A stretch of 64,000 nucleotides of DNA from Faucicola sp902506225 (GTDB lineage Bacteria > Pseudomonadota > Gammaproteobacteria > Pseudomonadales > Moraxellaceae), in the NCBI GenBank assembly GCA_902506225.1, contig LR733345.1:682001-746000 (forward strand), given 5' to 3'. Positions within the stretch are counted from its first letter, which is position 1; every line of letters begins with the position of its first letter. Below the pieces are notes generated by a model. It did no database searches. It was not told where the DNA came from and saw only the letters and a list, made by a program, of their open reading frames with translations. Shown in pieces: positions 1-8,873 of this stretch. The translations under genes and the position numbers were made by a program.

Positions 1-247
1 AGCGTTAAGAGTCCAGAAAAAAGCCTTACAGCAGGTTGAAGGAAAACCTGTGGTATTTGTGATTGAGTCTGAAGAAAAGGGACTGGTTCATCTTAAAGCA
101 CAGCCAATAGAAGTGGGCGTGAGCAGTCAGGATGGGCAATGGCTAGAAGTCATTTCTGGATTAACTGAAGGGCAGAAATACATTGCGGATGGCAGTTTTC
201 TATTAAAGTCTGAATTAGAAAAAGACGAGGCAGGCCATGGACATTAA
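1..247 (+). CDS. czcB: CzcB-type efflux RND periplasmic adaptor, C-terminal end (partial)
   Basis: The reading frame is open from base 2 and runs off the left edge; only about 81 C-terminal residues are present. Such adaptors (membrane fusion proteins) bridge an inner-membrane RND pump and an outer-membrane channel across the periplasm. What is visible is the last beta-rich, membrane-proximal part, with the phrase VISGLTEGQKYIADGSFLLK, typical of HlyD/CzcB-family C-termini, and a His-containing tail (AGHGH). The stop overlaps the start of the downstream pump gene by 11 bases, as usual for a czcBA operon. Family assignment is sound through context; the exact metal (Co, Zn, Cd, or Cu/Ag) cannot be told from this piece. 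Confidence 0.85.
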   Translation, partial: ALRVQKKALQQVEGKPVVFVIESEEKGLVHLKAQPIEVGVSSQDGQWLEVISGLTEGQKYIADGSFLLKSELEKDEAGHGH

Positions 248-3200
248 TTCTGATCTGCCAAAACCAGAAGGTTTATTCGAACGAATCATTCAGTTTTCCA
301 TACAAAATGCGATTTGGGTGTTGCTCTTTGCCTGTACCTGGATTGCAGTGGGTATTTATAGTTATCAGAAGTTGCCGATTGATGCTGTACCCGATATCAC
401 CAATACCCAAGTCCAGATTAATACCCAAGCCAAGGGTTTTACTGCGCTTGAAGTCGAACAGCGGATTACCTATCCCATTGAAAATGCCATGGCTGGCATT
501 CCGGATCTGGAGCTTACCCGTTCCATATCCCGTTATGGACTCTCTCAAGTCACCATTGTCTTTAAAGATGGGACTGATATTTATTGGGCCCGTCAGCAGA
601 TTAACCAACGGGTACAGGAGGCGCAATCTGAGTTGCCTGCACAAATCGCACCGACGATGTCCCCCGTTTCTACGGGTCTCGGTGAGATTTATCAATGGGT
701 ACTGAAGGCAGATCCGAATGCGAAAAAGCCGGATGGAACTGCATACACGCCGATGGATTTGCGTGAGATTCAGGACTGGATTGTGCGTCCTCAACTGCAA
801 CGTGTTAAGGGAGTTGCAGAGGTCAACACTATTGGTGGTTTTGAAAAAACCTATGTGGTCTCTCCCGATTTAAACCGGATGCAGCAACTGAATATCTCAC
901 TAGAACAACTGCAACAGGCTTTAGCGCAAAATAATGAGAACCGAGGTGCAGGTTATATTGAAGACAATGGTCAGCAACTGACGGTACGTGTACCGGGTGC
1001 ATTCAATGGGCTTTCTGATATTGAGAACACCATGCTGGGTAGCCCAAATGGCAGCCCAATTCGGGTTGGTGATATTGCGCAAGTCTCTATTGGGCATGAT
1101 TTAAGAACCGGTGCGGCAACCTATAACGGCAAAGAAACCGTTTTAGGGGTTGCCATGATGGCGATGGGTGGAAATAGCCGGACTGTTTCTAAAGCTGTGG
1201 ATGCCAAGCTTCAAGATATTCAGAATAGTTTGCCTAAAGGGGTAGTGATTGAAACGGCGTACGACCGTACTACCTTGGTTGAGAAGGCGATTAAAACCGT
1301 TCAGAAAAACTTGGTAGAGGGAGCAATCCTGGTCATCATCATTCTGTTCCTGTTTTTAGGGAATATCCGTGCTGCCTTGATTACTGCCTGTGTCATTCCA
1401 CTCTCTATGCTGTTTACCTTAACCGGGATGGCACAGAAAAATATCAGTGCCAATCTGATGAGTTTAGGTGCACTCGATTTCGGCATCATTGTCGATGGTG
1501 CTGTGGTGATTGTCGAAAACTGTATCCGGCGTTTAGCCCATACACAGCAACTGTTAAAACGACCTCTCACACAAAGTGAACGCTTTAAGGAAGTTTTTCT
1601 GGCTGCCCGCCAAGCACGTCGTCCTCTTATTTTTGGTCAGCTTATTATTTTGGTGGTGTATTTGCCGATTTTTGCTTTAAGTGGTGTGGAAGCAAAAATG
1701 TTCCATCCGATGGCATTGGCAGTGGTACTCGCCCTTGTTGCAGCCATTATTTTATCGATCACCTTTGTGCCTGCTGCTGTGGCATTGTGGGTCAAAGGCG
1801 ATATTCAAGAAAAAGAAAGTCGTTGGATGTTATGGCTAAAAGCTAAATATCAGCAAACTCTTGATATTTCGTATCAATACAAAGCAGTTGTGCTGATTTT
1901 TGCACTGTGTGTATTAGTGATTACGGGATTTATCAGTACCAAACTCGGCAGTGAATTTGCACCACAGCTCAGTGAAGGAGACTTTGCGATACAACAGTTA
2001 CGTTCACCAAGTACAGGCTTAGAAGAGTCTTTACGTATTCAGAAGAATACTGAAAAACTTCTTTTAAAGAGTTTCCCTGAAATTAAGGCAGTATTTGCCA
2101 GAACGGGTACAGCCGAGGTTGCAACAGATGTCATGCCACCCAATATTTCAGATGGCTATATCATGTTAAAGCCTCGTTCAGAATGGCCAAATCCTAAAGA
2201 AAGTTTAGATGAATTACGTGGCCGTATGGTGACGTATTTAGCCACGATTCCAGGCAATAATAGTGAATTTTCACAACCGATTGAACTCCGATTTAATGAA
2301 TTGATCTCAGGTGTGCGTAGTGATGTTGGTGTGAAAATCTTCGGTGATGATATGAATGTCCTCAATACTGAGGCGACTAAAATCTCCAAAATCATTCAGC
2401 AAATATCGGGTAGCAGTGCCGTGAAAGTTGAGCAGACCTCAGGTTTGCCATTACTGAATGTCGAGGTAAATAAAACTTTGGCTGCACAATATGGTTTGAG
2501 TGTGCGTTCAATTCAAGACCTTGTGGCAACCAGTATTGGTGGACAAAGCGTGGGAGAGATTTTAGAAGGCGATCGTCGTTTTGATTTTGTTATCCGTCTT
2601 GGAGAGCAAGACCGTAGTGTCGCATCTGTTTCCCAGTTACCTATTCAGCTTCCAAATGGTGGCAGTATTTTATTGTCGGATGTCGCGCAAGTCTCGACCA
2701 TTGAAGGAATCAACCAAGTCAGTCGAGAAAATGGTAAACGCCGAGTTGTGGTTACAACGAATGTTGAAGGGCGTGATTTAGGGTCTTTTGTTTCTGATGT
2801 ACAGACACAGCTCAAAGCATACACTTTGCCAAGTGGTTATTGGATAGAATATGGCGGTCAGTTTGAAAATTTGGCTTCAGCCAAAGCACGGATGCAAATC
2901 GTGATTCCACTGGCTTTAATCACTATCTTTATTTTACTGATGGCGGTCTTTCACAATGTCAAAGAAAGTCTATTGGTCTTTACCGGGGTACCCTTTGCCT
3001 TGACCGGTGGTGTGCTGTTCCTTTGGCTAAGGGATATTCCATTATCGATGTCAGCTGGAATTGGCTTTATTGCCTTATCTGGTGTTGCAGTCCTCAATGG
3101 ACTGGTAATGCTGACCTTTATTAAGGAATTAAGGGACAAATATCCAGTGCATAAAGCCGTGTGGCAAGGGGCTATTTTGCGCTTAAGACCAGTGTTGATG

Positions 3201-3377
3201 ACAGCTTGTGTGGCTTCACTGGGTTTTGTACCAATGGCGCTGGCAACCGGAACAGGGGCTGAGGTTCAACGGCCACTGGCAACCGTAGTGATTGGCGGGA
3301 TTATCTCTTCAACATTACTAACTTTGGTGCTGTTACCCGTGCTTTATCGTTGGATAAATGAAAAAAAAGTTTCTTAA
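237..3377 (+). CDS. czcA: CzcA-family heavy-metal efflux RND transporter
   Basis: Complete 1046-residue inner-membrane pump of the HME-RND family, which uses proton flow to export divalent metal cations through a tripartite CzcCBA complex. The first transmembrane helix is near residues 25-45, two large periplasmic loops follow, and helix bundles lie around 340-540 and 870-1040. The TM4 motif DFGIIVDGAVVIVEN (about residues 414-428) carries the paired Asp and Glu residues typical of divalent-cation HME pumps; monovalent Cu/Ag pumps differ here. Length matches the family. The start overlaps the adaptor gene by 11 bases, implying coupled translation. A CzcD gene follows 86 bases downstream. The block resembles Acinetobacter resistance modules and was probably acquired by transfer (inference). 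Confidence 0.95.
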   Translation: MDINSDLPKPEGLFERIIQFSIQNAIWVLLFACTWIAVGIYSYQKLPIDAVPDITNTQVQINTQAKGFTALEVEQRITYPIENAMAGIPDLELTRSISRYGLSQVTIVFKDGTDIYWARQQINQRVQEAQSELPAQIAPTMSPVSTGLGEIYQWVLKADPNAKKPDGTAYTPMDLREIQDWIVRPQLQRVKGVAEVNTIGGFEKTYVVSPDLNRMQQLNISLEQLQQALAQNNENRGAGYIEDNGQQLTVRVPGAFNGLSDIENTMLGSPNGSPIRVGDIAQVSIGHDLRTGAATYNGKETVLGVAMMAMGGNSRTVSKAVDAKLQDIQNSLPKGVVIETAYDRTTLVEKAIKTVQKNLVEGAILVIIILFLFLGNIRAALITACVIPLSMLFTLTGMAQKNISANLMSLGALDFGIIVDGAVVIVENCIRRLAHTQQLLKRPLTQSERFKEVFLAARQARRPLIFGQLIILVVYLPIFALSGVEAKMFHPMALAVVLALVAAIILSITFVPAAVALWVKGDIQEKESRWMLWLKAKYQQTLDISYQYKAVVLIFALCVLVITGFISTKLGSEFAPQLSEGDFAIQQLRSPSTGLEESLRIQKNTEKLLLKSFPEIKAVFARTGTAEVATDVMPPNISDGYIMLKPRSEWPNPKESLDELRGRMVTYLATIPGNNSEFSQPIELRFNELISGVRSDVGVKIFGDDMNVLNTEATKISKIIQQISGSSAVKVEQTSGLPLLNVEVNKTLAAQYGLSVRSIQDLVATSIGGQSVGEILEGDRRFDFVIRLGEQDRSVASVSQLPIQLPNGGSILLSDVAQVSTIEGINQVSRENGKRRVVVTTNVEGRDLGSFVSDVQTQLKAYTLPSGYWIEYGGQFENLASAKARMQIVIPLALITIFILLMAVFHNVKESLLVFTGVPFALTGGVLFLWLRDIPLSMSAGIGFIALSGVAVLNGLVMLTFIKELRDKYPVHKAVWQGAILRLRPVLMTACVASLGFVPMALATGTGAEVQRPLATVVIGGIISSTLLTLVLLPVLYRWINEKKVS

Positions 3378-3463
3378 TCCAATAGATTAGTCGATTTACA
3401 GCAGAGATATTGGCTGTTATCCAATATCTCTGCTCATCATAAATAGAATAAGGAAAATATTTT

Positions 3464-4366
3464 ATGTCAGAACATCATGATCATAGCCATGCGGTTGTTA
3501 CTGAAGAAAATAGTAAGAAGTTAATGGTTGCCTTAGGTTTAACGACTACTTTTTTAATAGTAGAAGTTGTCGCTGCTTTTATTACCCAAAGTTTGGCTTT
3601 GTTATCTGATGCAGCTCATATGTTTACTGATGTAGCCGCTTTAGCTATTGCTCTTGCCGCTATCAAAATTGGTAAAAAAGCCGCAGATGATAAAAGAACT
3701 TTTGGCTATCAGCGATTTGAAATTTTAGCGGCTCTGTTTAATGCGGTGATGCTTTTTGTGGTAGCAATATATATTGTATATGAAGCTTATCAACGTTTTA
3801 CGAACCCTGCTGAAATTCAAAGTGTTGAAATGATGATTGTCGCGGTCATTGGTTTGGTCGTAAATTTGATTTCAATGAAAATCCTTTCTGCGAGTGCTGA
3901 AGGAAGTCTAAATATAAAAGGTGCATATTTAGAAGTTCTTAGTGATGCTCTAGGATCGATAGGCGTGATTATCGGAGGAATAGTTATTTATTTTACCCAG
4001 TGGATGTGGGTTGATACCGTAATCGCTGTGTTAATTGGCTTCTGGGTCTTACCTCGAACTTGGATTTTATTAAAACAAAGTATTAATATTCTGCTTGAAG
4101 GAGTTCCTGATGAGATTGATATTGAGTCGTTAAGAAATGATTTATTGAAGCTAGAGGGCGTTGAAGGGATTCATCAGTTGAAAGTCTGGGCTATATCCTC
4201 AAAAAATATTCATTTAACTGCTCATTTGGTTGCTCCGAATAGCAATACAGATCAACTCTATCAAAAGGCCTTAGAAGTTCTAAAACATAATCATAATATT
4301 ACTGAAATTACGTTACAAATAGAAAATACGAAATGTAAGGCAGAGAGTTTCCCAAACTTTGTGTAA
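3464..4366 (+). CDS. czcD: CzcD-type cation diffusion facilitator, C-terminus possibly altered
   Basis: 300-residue CDF-family zinc/cadmium/cobalt-proton antiporter of the inner membrane. It opens with a His-rich stretch (SEHHDHSHA), has six predicted helices, the TM2 signature LLSDAAHMFTDVAAL with the HxxxD metal site, a second Asp in TM5 (EVLSDALGSIG), and a cytoplasmic C-terminal domain from about residue 205. The ATG follows an AAGGAAA ribosome site. Codon use is clearly AT-rich compared with the genes right of 6 kb. The last residues (about from 293, ESFPNFV) are encoded by DNA that looks like the end of the adjacent IS256-type element, so the natural C-terminus may have been replaced. 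Transport function is likely retained. Confidence 0.93.
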   Translation: MSEHHDHSHAVVTEENSKKLMVALGLTTTFLIVEVVAAFITQSLALLSDAAHMFTDVAALAIALAAIKIGKKAADDKRTFGYQRFEILAALFNAVMLFVVAIYIVYEAYQRFTNPAEIQSVEMMIVAVIGLVVNLISMKILSASAEGSLNIKGAYLEVLSDALGSIGVIIGGIVIYFTQWMWVDTVIAVLIGFWVLPRTWILLKQSINILLEGVPDEIDIESLRNDLLKLEGVEGIHQLKVWAISSKNIHLTAHLVAPNSNTDQLYQKALEVLKHNHNITEITLQIENTKCKAESFPNFV

Positions 4367-4887
4367 CTGCTTATAATCCACTAACAGGAGAATAAGCAAT
4401 GACTAACCAATCTGACATCAAGAAACTGGCTGAGCAAATGGCCAGCAGCATGAAAAGCTTCGATGACATCAAAGACTTTCAAAAGCAGCTCATGCAGTCC
4501 TTCATCGACACTGCCCTAGAAGCAGAAATGGAAGAGCATCTCGGCTACCCCAAGCATGAAAAGGCAGACAGGCCTAATAAGCGCAATGGGCACACTAAAA
4601 AGAGAGTCCGTAGCGACACAGGCGAGCTTGAGATCTCCACCCCAAGAGACCGCGACAGTAGCTTTGAGCCTGTACTTGTCAGTAAGCACCAAACCCGTAT
4701 TTCAGGTCTTGATGACAAAATCATCAGCTTTTACGCCAAAGGTCAAACCACTACTGAGATTGTCGAAACCATCAAGGACATCTACGACGTCGACATCTCA
4801 AGCAGCTTGGTTTCCAGAGTCACTGACAACATCTTGGATGACATCACCGCTTGGCAGAACCGGCCACTGAGCAGCGTCTATCCTAAC
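4341..4887 (+). mobile_element. Truncated IS256-family insertion sequence (left part only)
   Basis: The segment holds a probable left terminal sequence beginning near 4341 (gagagtttcccaaactttg), about 58 bases before the transposase ATG, the usual distance in IS256-family elements, and then the N-terminal part of the transposase. The right part is missing: similarity to IS256 transposases stops at about 4887 and phosphatase-coding DNA follows directly. No right inverted repeat or target duplication can therefore be identified. The left boundary is inferred, not proven by comparison with another copy. Confidence 0.7.
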
Positions 4888-4920
4888 ATATTTTTTAATC
4901 GTGAACAGGTTCTTAGATAA
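4399..4920 (+). pseudogene. IS256-family transposase, N-terminal fragment
   Basis: Open frame of 173 codons; the first about 163 match the N-terminal half of IS256/MULE transposases (normally about 400 residues). Seen: an early run ending in LMQSFIDTALEAEMEEHLGY, then RNGHTKKRVRSDTGELEIST-type basic and beta segments, and PLSSVYP, which in intact enzymes leads into the first catalytic Asp (VYPIVFLDA). Here the sequence changes to NIFFNREQ just before that Asp, so the whole DDE catalytic domain is lost and the product cannot transpose. The ATG has a good AGGAGAATAAGC ribosome site. The tail after about 4887 is read out of frame through phosphatase DNA. Confidence 0.9.
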
Positions 4921-5773
4921 AGGTACTTTGTACGTTGCAGTATTTAAAGATGATGGTACAGGTGAATGGAAACCATTAACGTTTGGTACAGGCGCATTAA
5001 CTGCGTCTTATGCAAAATACGCGTTTGCTAACCAAGCTGATGTGTTGGTACATGCTCGTATTGCGGGTGACGCACTAGGTGCAACTAGAATGGATCGTCC
5101 AGAATGGGTATCGGTCAGCCCTGTGACGGGTGAAGTTTATGTCACATTAACCAACAATTCTAATCGTGGCGTTTCATATCCGGTAGATGCAGCTAACCCA
5201 CGTAACTATGCTACCAACAAGGGTAACCGTAACGGACATATCATTCGTTGGGCTGAAAAAGGTAACGACCATACAGCTACCAGCTTTAACTGGGATATCT
5301 ACCTATTTGCAGCGCCAAATGATTTAACCGCAGAAAATTTGTCTGGTTTAAATGCCAATAACGATTTGTCTTCACCAGATGGCTTATACTTCGACCCACG
5401 TGGCGTATTATGGATTCAAACCGATGACGGTGCTTACACTAGCAGAACCAACTGTATGCTACTAGCTGCGTTGCCAGGTAAAGTCAATGATGGTAAAGAA
5501 GTAACCACATCAGCGGGTATCAAAACCCGCGTTGGTATGCAAGCTACAGAACAAAATATCAAACGTTTCTTTGTGGGTCCAAAAGGTTGTGAAGTAACGG
5601 GTATCACCTTAACGCCAGACTTTAAAACACTCTTCATCAATATCCAACATCCAGGCGAAGATCAACCAGGGGTCACATGGGGCGCGATTACTGGTGGTAC
5701 TACACCACGTTCAGCGACGGTGATGATTACCAAAAAAGACGGCGGTGTGATTTTAGGTGAGTCATTAACATAA
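4898..5773 (+). pseudogene. PhoX-family (DUF839) phosphatase, C-terminal fragment
   Basis: About 290 residues matching the C-terminal half of PhoX-type periplasmic phosphatases (intact about 600-700 residues). Seen: NRFLDKGTLYVAVF, DRPEWVSVSPVTGEVYVTLT, NPRNYATNKGNRNGHIIRW, and DLSSPDGLYFDPRGVLWIQT, all characteristic of the Ca/Fe-dependent PhoX beta-propeller. The N-terminal half, with the Tat signal and part of the metal site, is absent; the only in-frame start is GTG 4901 without a ribosome site. The left edge is the junction with the IS256 remnant, so an insertion followed by deletion has removed the 5' half. Codon use is like the housekeeping genes to the right, marking the resident side of the junction. 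Confidence 0.88.
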
Positions 5774-5796
5774 GTTAAACACGCAACAAAGTTATC

Positions 5797-5831
5797 AAAA
5801 ACCCTTGAACAGTGATTCAAGGGTTTTTTTA
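5797..5831 (+). terminator. Rho-independent terminator after phosphatase fragment
   Basis: Perfect 9-bp stem ACCCTTGAA / TTCAAGGGT with a 6-base loop (5801-5824), followed by seven T residues. It closes the transcript of the phosphatase remnant and isolates the murG cluster from the metal-efflux block. Confidence 0.9.
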
Positions 5832-5970
5832 TAAAATAACCTTTTATCTTTTAAAGGTATAAAAAAAATGCTATGATTTTGCCATTTTTATGGTGATTGT
5901 TTTTCCAAATAATCGGTCTTTTATGATGGGATAATCCCAATGAATATATCGATTGAATAAGGATTTTGTA

Positions 5971-7089
5971 ATGAGTGAGCCAACGATGCAAAAACCGCGC
6001 GTGCTGATGATGGCAGCAGGCACGGGTGGGCATGTGTTTCCCGCGATTGCGGTGGCTCAAGCGTTACAACAATCAGGTGCCCAAGTGCATTGGCTTGGCA
6101 CCCTAGTCGGTATGGAAAATGAGTTGCTACAACATTACGACTTTACCTACCATGCCATCAATATGCAGGGATTGCGCGGTAACGGTATCAAACGCTTATT
6201 TAAAGCCCCGTCAACCTTACTTAAAGCAACATTAGCGGCTATCAAAATCATCAAAACCAATAAAATCGACATCGTGGTAGGCTTTGGTGGTTATGTGACC
6301 GCACCTGGCGGATTGGCCGCCAAATTTTGTAAAATACCAATTTTGATTCATGAACAAAATGCCATCGCAGGCATGAGTAATAACTATCTATCTAAGCTTG
6401 CTAATCAAGTGTTAGAAGCCTTCCCAAATACCTTTACCGAACTACCTTCTAATAAAGTAATGACAGTGGGCAACCCAGTACGTGAGGCTATCGTACAGGT
6501 ACCGCCACCAAAAGCCCGTATTGATGTCAATGATACCAGTCCTTTAAAGCTATTGGTGATTGGCGGTTCTTTGGGTGCTCAGGCACTAAATAACCATATC
6601 GCGCCCACGCTAAAAAAATTAGAAAGTATGCCAGATGCCAAGCCGTGGCAAGTGCGCCATCAATGTGGCAAAAACAACCAAGAGGCTACCCAAGCGGTAT
6701 ATCGCGAAGCACAACTCCAATCAACCCAATATGAGATTTTGCCATTTGTCAAAGATATGGCAGCAGCATACAGCTGGGCAGATGTGATAGTCTGCCGTGC
6801 TGGGGCGCTCACGGTCACAGAAGTTGCCACGGTTGGATTGCCTGCGGTATTTGTACCGCTGCCCCATGCGGTCGATGATCACCAAACGGCGAATGCCAAA
6901 ACCCTATCACAACATGGCGCCGCGTTTTTAATGCCGCAAAAAGAATTAACGGCAGAGAGTTTAAGTGCTATTTTAGCCAAGCTCGACCGTCATCAAATTT
7001 TAGCGATGGCAGAAAAAGCGCGTGAATTTGCCAAACCCAATGCCACACAGCTGGCTGCCGATGCCATTTTATCCCAGTTAAAACCTTAA
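5971..7089 (+). CDS. murG: UDP-GlcNAc:undecaprenyl-PP-MurNAc-pentapeptide transferase MurG
   Basis: 372-residue GT28 glycosyltransferase that converts lipid I to lipid II on the cytoplasmic face of the inner membrane. Visible: the N-terminal glycine loop GTGGHVFPAIAVAQ, the linker-region loop GGSLGAQALN, and the donor-binding segment CRAGALTVTEVA followed by PLPHAVDDHQTANA. Start chosen at ATG 5971 (MSEPTMQKPR) because AAGGA lies 7-8 bases upstream; a TTG 18 bases earlier would add six residues but has no such site. It opens the murG-murC-ddl-ftsQAZ-lpxC cluster; 43 bases separate it from murC. Confidence 0.97.
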   Translation: MSEPTMQKPRVLMMAAGTGGHVFPAIAVAQALQQSGAQVHWLGTLVGMENELLQHYDFTYHAINMQGLRGNGIKRLFKAPSTLLKATLAAIKIIKTNKIDIVVGFGGYVTAPGGLAAKFCKIPILIHEQNAIAGMSNNYLSKLANQVLEAFPNTFTELPSNKVMTVGNPVREAIVQVPPPKARIDVNDTSPLKLLVIGGSLGAQALNNHIAPTLKKLESMPDAKPWQVRHQCGKNNQEATQAVYREAQLQSTQYEILPFVKDMAAAYSWADVIVCRAGALTVTEVATVGLPAVFVPLPHAVDDHQTANAKTLSQHGAAFLMPQKELTAESLSAILAKLDRHQILAMAEKAREFAKPNATQLAADAILSQLKP

Positions 7090-7132
7090 TTATTTTCTAC
7101 AATTTATAAGTCATTTATCATTGAGCCTGTCT

Positions 7133-8647
7133 ATGTCAAAATCAGCCAAAACTGCCACTGCCCAATCTACTGAAAAACCTGAAAAAACCAACAGTGTCAC
7201 CAAAAAAATTACCAAGCGCGTGGTCGAAATTCCAGAGATGCGCCGTATTCGCCACGTGCATTTTGTCGGTATTGGTGGGGCAGGGATGTGCGGCATTGCC
7301 GAAGTTGTCCATAATCATGGCTATATGGTTAGCGGTTCAGACATCAAACAAAGCCCAGTGACCGACCGTTTGACCCAAATGGGCATTCAAGTGTTTATCG
7401 GTCATGATTCCAAAAACATCAGTGAAGCCGATGTGGTCGTGGTGTCATCAGCCATTGATCATACCAATCCAGAAATCCAAGCCGCCTTGTCAGGACGTAT
7501 TCCTGTGGTACGCCGCGCCGATATGTTAGGTGAGCTGATGCGTTACCGTCATGGTATTGCAGTAGCGGGTGCGCATGGCAAAACTACCACCACGAGTCTG
7601 CTTACCATGATTTTAACCGAAGCGGGTTTGGATCCTACTTATGTGATTGGTGGTAAACTTAACGCCTCAGGCAAAAACGCGTCATTAGGTCAAAGCCATT
7701 ATTTGGTGGCGGAAGCGGATGAGTCAGATGCATCATTTTTATCGCTGCGTCCGATGGCAGCGATTGTCACCAATATCGACCAAGACCATATGGAAACCTA
7801 TGGCGGCAGTTTTGACAAACTAAAAGCCGCGTATGTGCAGTTTTTACAAAATATGCCGTTTTATGGGTTGGCAGTATTGTGCGGTGATGACAAAGAGTTA
7901 TACGGACTGATTGATAAAATCGCACGTCCTGTGTTGACTTATGGGTTAGAAAAACATAACGATGTGCAAGCTATTGATGTGGTGGCAGACGGCACCAAAA
8001 CCCATTTTACCGTACTGCGTAAAGACCGTGAGCCACTGCCGATTACTTTGAACATTCCTGGTATTCATAATGTCTATAACGCCTTAGCGGCTATCACCAT
8101 CTCCACCGATGAAGGTGTCAGTGATGAAGCCATTTGTCAAGCGGTCAAAAAATTTGCCGGCGTGGGCAGACGTTTTGAAAACAATGGTAACTACCCTGTC
8201 AAAGATGGCGCAGGCGATGTGCTATTGATTGACGACTATGGTCACCACCCAACCGAAGTGGCAATGACTATCAAAGCCGCTCGCCAAAGCTATCCTGATC
8301 GCCGCTTGGTGATGATTTTCCAGCCTCACCGTTTTACCCGTACCCGTGATTGCTTCGATGATTTTGTGGACGTGTTGTCACAAGTCGATGTGTTGATGCT
8401 ACTCGATGTGTATAGCGCAGGTGAAGCCATGATTGAAGGCGCGGACAGTCGCAGTCTTGCCCGTACCATCCGCACCCGCGGACAAGTTGAGCCGATTATG
8501 CTGAACATCAATGACATGGATCAAATCCGTCAAGTGCTAGGTAGTATGTTAAAAGGCAATGATTTGCTGATTACCCAAGGGGCGGGTAATGTGGGTCAAC
8601 TCTGTCTAGATTTGGCAAAAAACAATTTATTTCTAGCGGACAAATAA
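7133..8647 (+). CDS. murC: UDP-N-acetylmuramate--L-alanine ligase MurC
   Basis: 504-residue cytoplasmic Mur ligase adding L-Ala to UDP-MurNAc. Seen: the N-terminal nucleotide-sugar loop GIGGAGMCGIAEVVHNHGY (about residue 46), the ATP P-loop AGAHGKTTTTSL, the EADESDASF segment, and the C-terminal domain with DDYGHHPTEV and FQPHRFTRT. It is slightly longer than most MurC proteins because of a 40-residue Lys/Thr-rich N-terminal tail (SKSAKTATAQSTEKPEK) before the first domain. ATG 7133 is preferred over an in-frame TTG 12 bases upstream; neither has a strong ribosome site, suggesting expression coupled to murG. Confidence 0.96.
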   Translation: MSKSAKTATAQSTEKPEKTNSVTKKITKRVVEIPEMRRIRHVHFVGIGGAGMCGIAEVVHNHGYMVSGSDIKQSPVTDRLTQMGIQVFIGHDSKNISEADVVVVSSAIDHTNPEIQAALSGRIPVVRRADMLGELMRYRHGIAVAGAHGKTTTTSLLTMILTEAGLDPTYVIGGKLNASGKNASLGQSHYLVAEADESDASFLSLRPMAAIVTNIDQDHMETYGGSFDKLKAAYVQFLQNMPFYGLAVLCGDDKELYGLIDKIARPVLTYGLEKHNDVQAIDVVADGTKTHFTVLRKDREPLPITLNIPGIHNVYNALAAITISTDEGVSDEAICQAVKKFAGVGRRFENNGNYPVKDGAGDVLLIDDYGHHPTEVAMTIKAARQSYPDRRLVMIFQPHRFTRTRDCFDDFVDVLSQVDVLMLLDVYSAGEAMIEGADSRSLARTIRTRGQVEPIMLNINDMDQIRQVLGSMLKGNDLLITQGAGNVGQLCLDLAKNNLFLADK

Positions 8648-8873
8648 CAGCTTGATTGAACAACCGCTTGATTGAACAACCATGCGGTAAGCGGTTAGGA
8701 GGCTTAAGCTATTGAAAAGCTGTTGTAGCTTGCCCATGCTGCCAGCAGGCGATTATTCTTTGGGTGAGCTAAAATAGCCAAGTCATAGCTAAGTCATACC
8801 CAAGCCATAGCCTAGAAATTTGGGTGAAATAATTATAGCAATGAATTAGGTTAATAAAAGATTAGGAATCAAT
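8648..8873. other. murC-ddl spacer with short direct repeats
   Basis: Contains two head-to-tail copies of the 15-mer cttgattgaacaacc (8651-8665 and 8667-8681), then a triplicated theme around 8779-8813 (aagtcatagct, aagtcatacc, aagccatagcc). No reading frame of note and no clear terminator, so transcription from murC may continue into ddl. The repeats look like slippage products; no function is evident. Confidence 0.5.

Noticed and set aside
273..800. 175-codon minus-strand frame inside czcA
   Set aside because: Antisense to a well-conserved pump gene, no ribosome site, Arg/Leu-rich nonsense composition.
8651..8820. CRISPR-like repeat array
   Set aside because: Only two adjacent 15-mers without spacers and some degenerate short repeats; no array structure.
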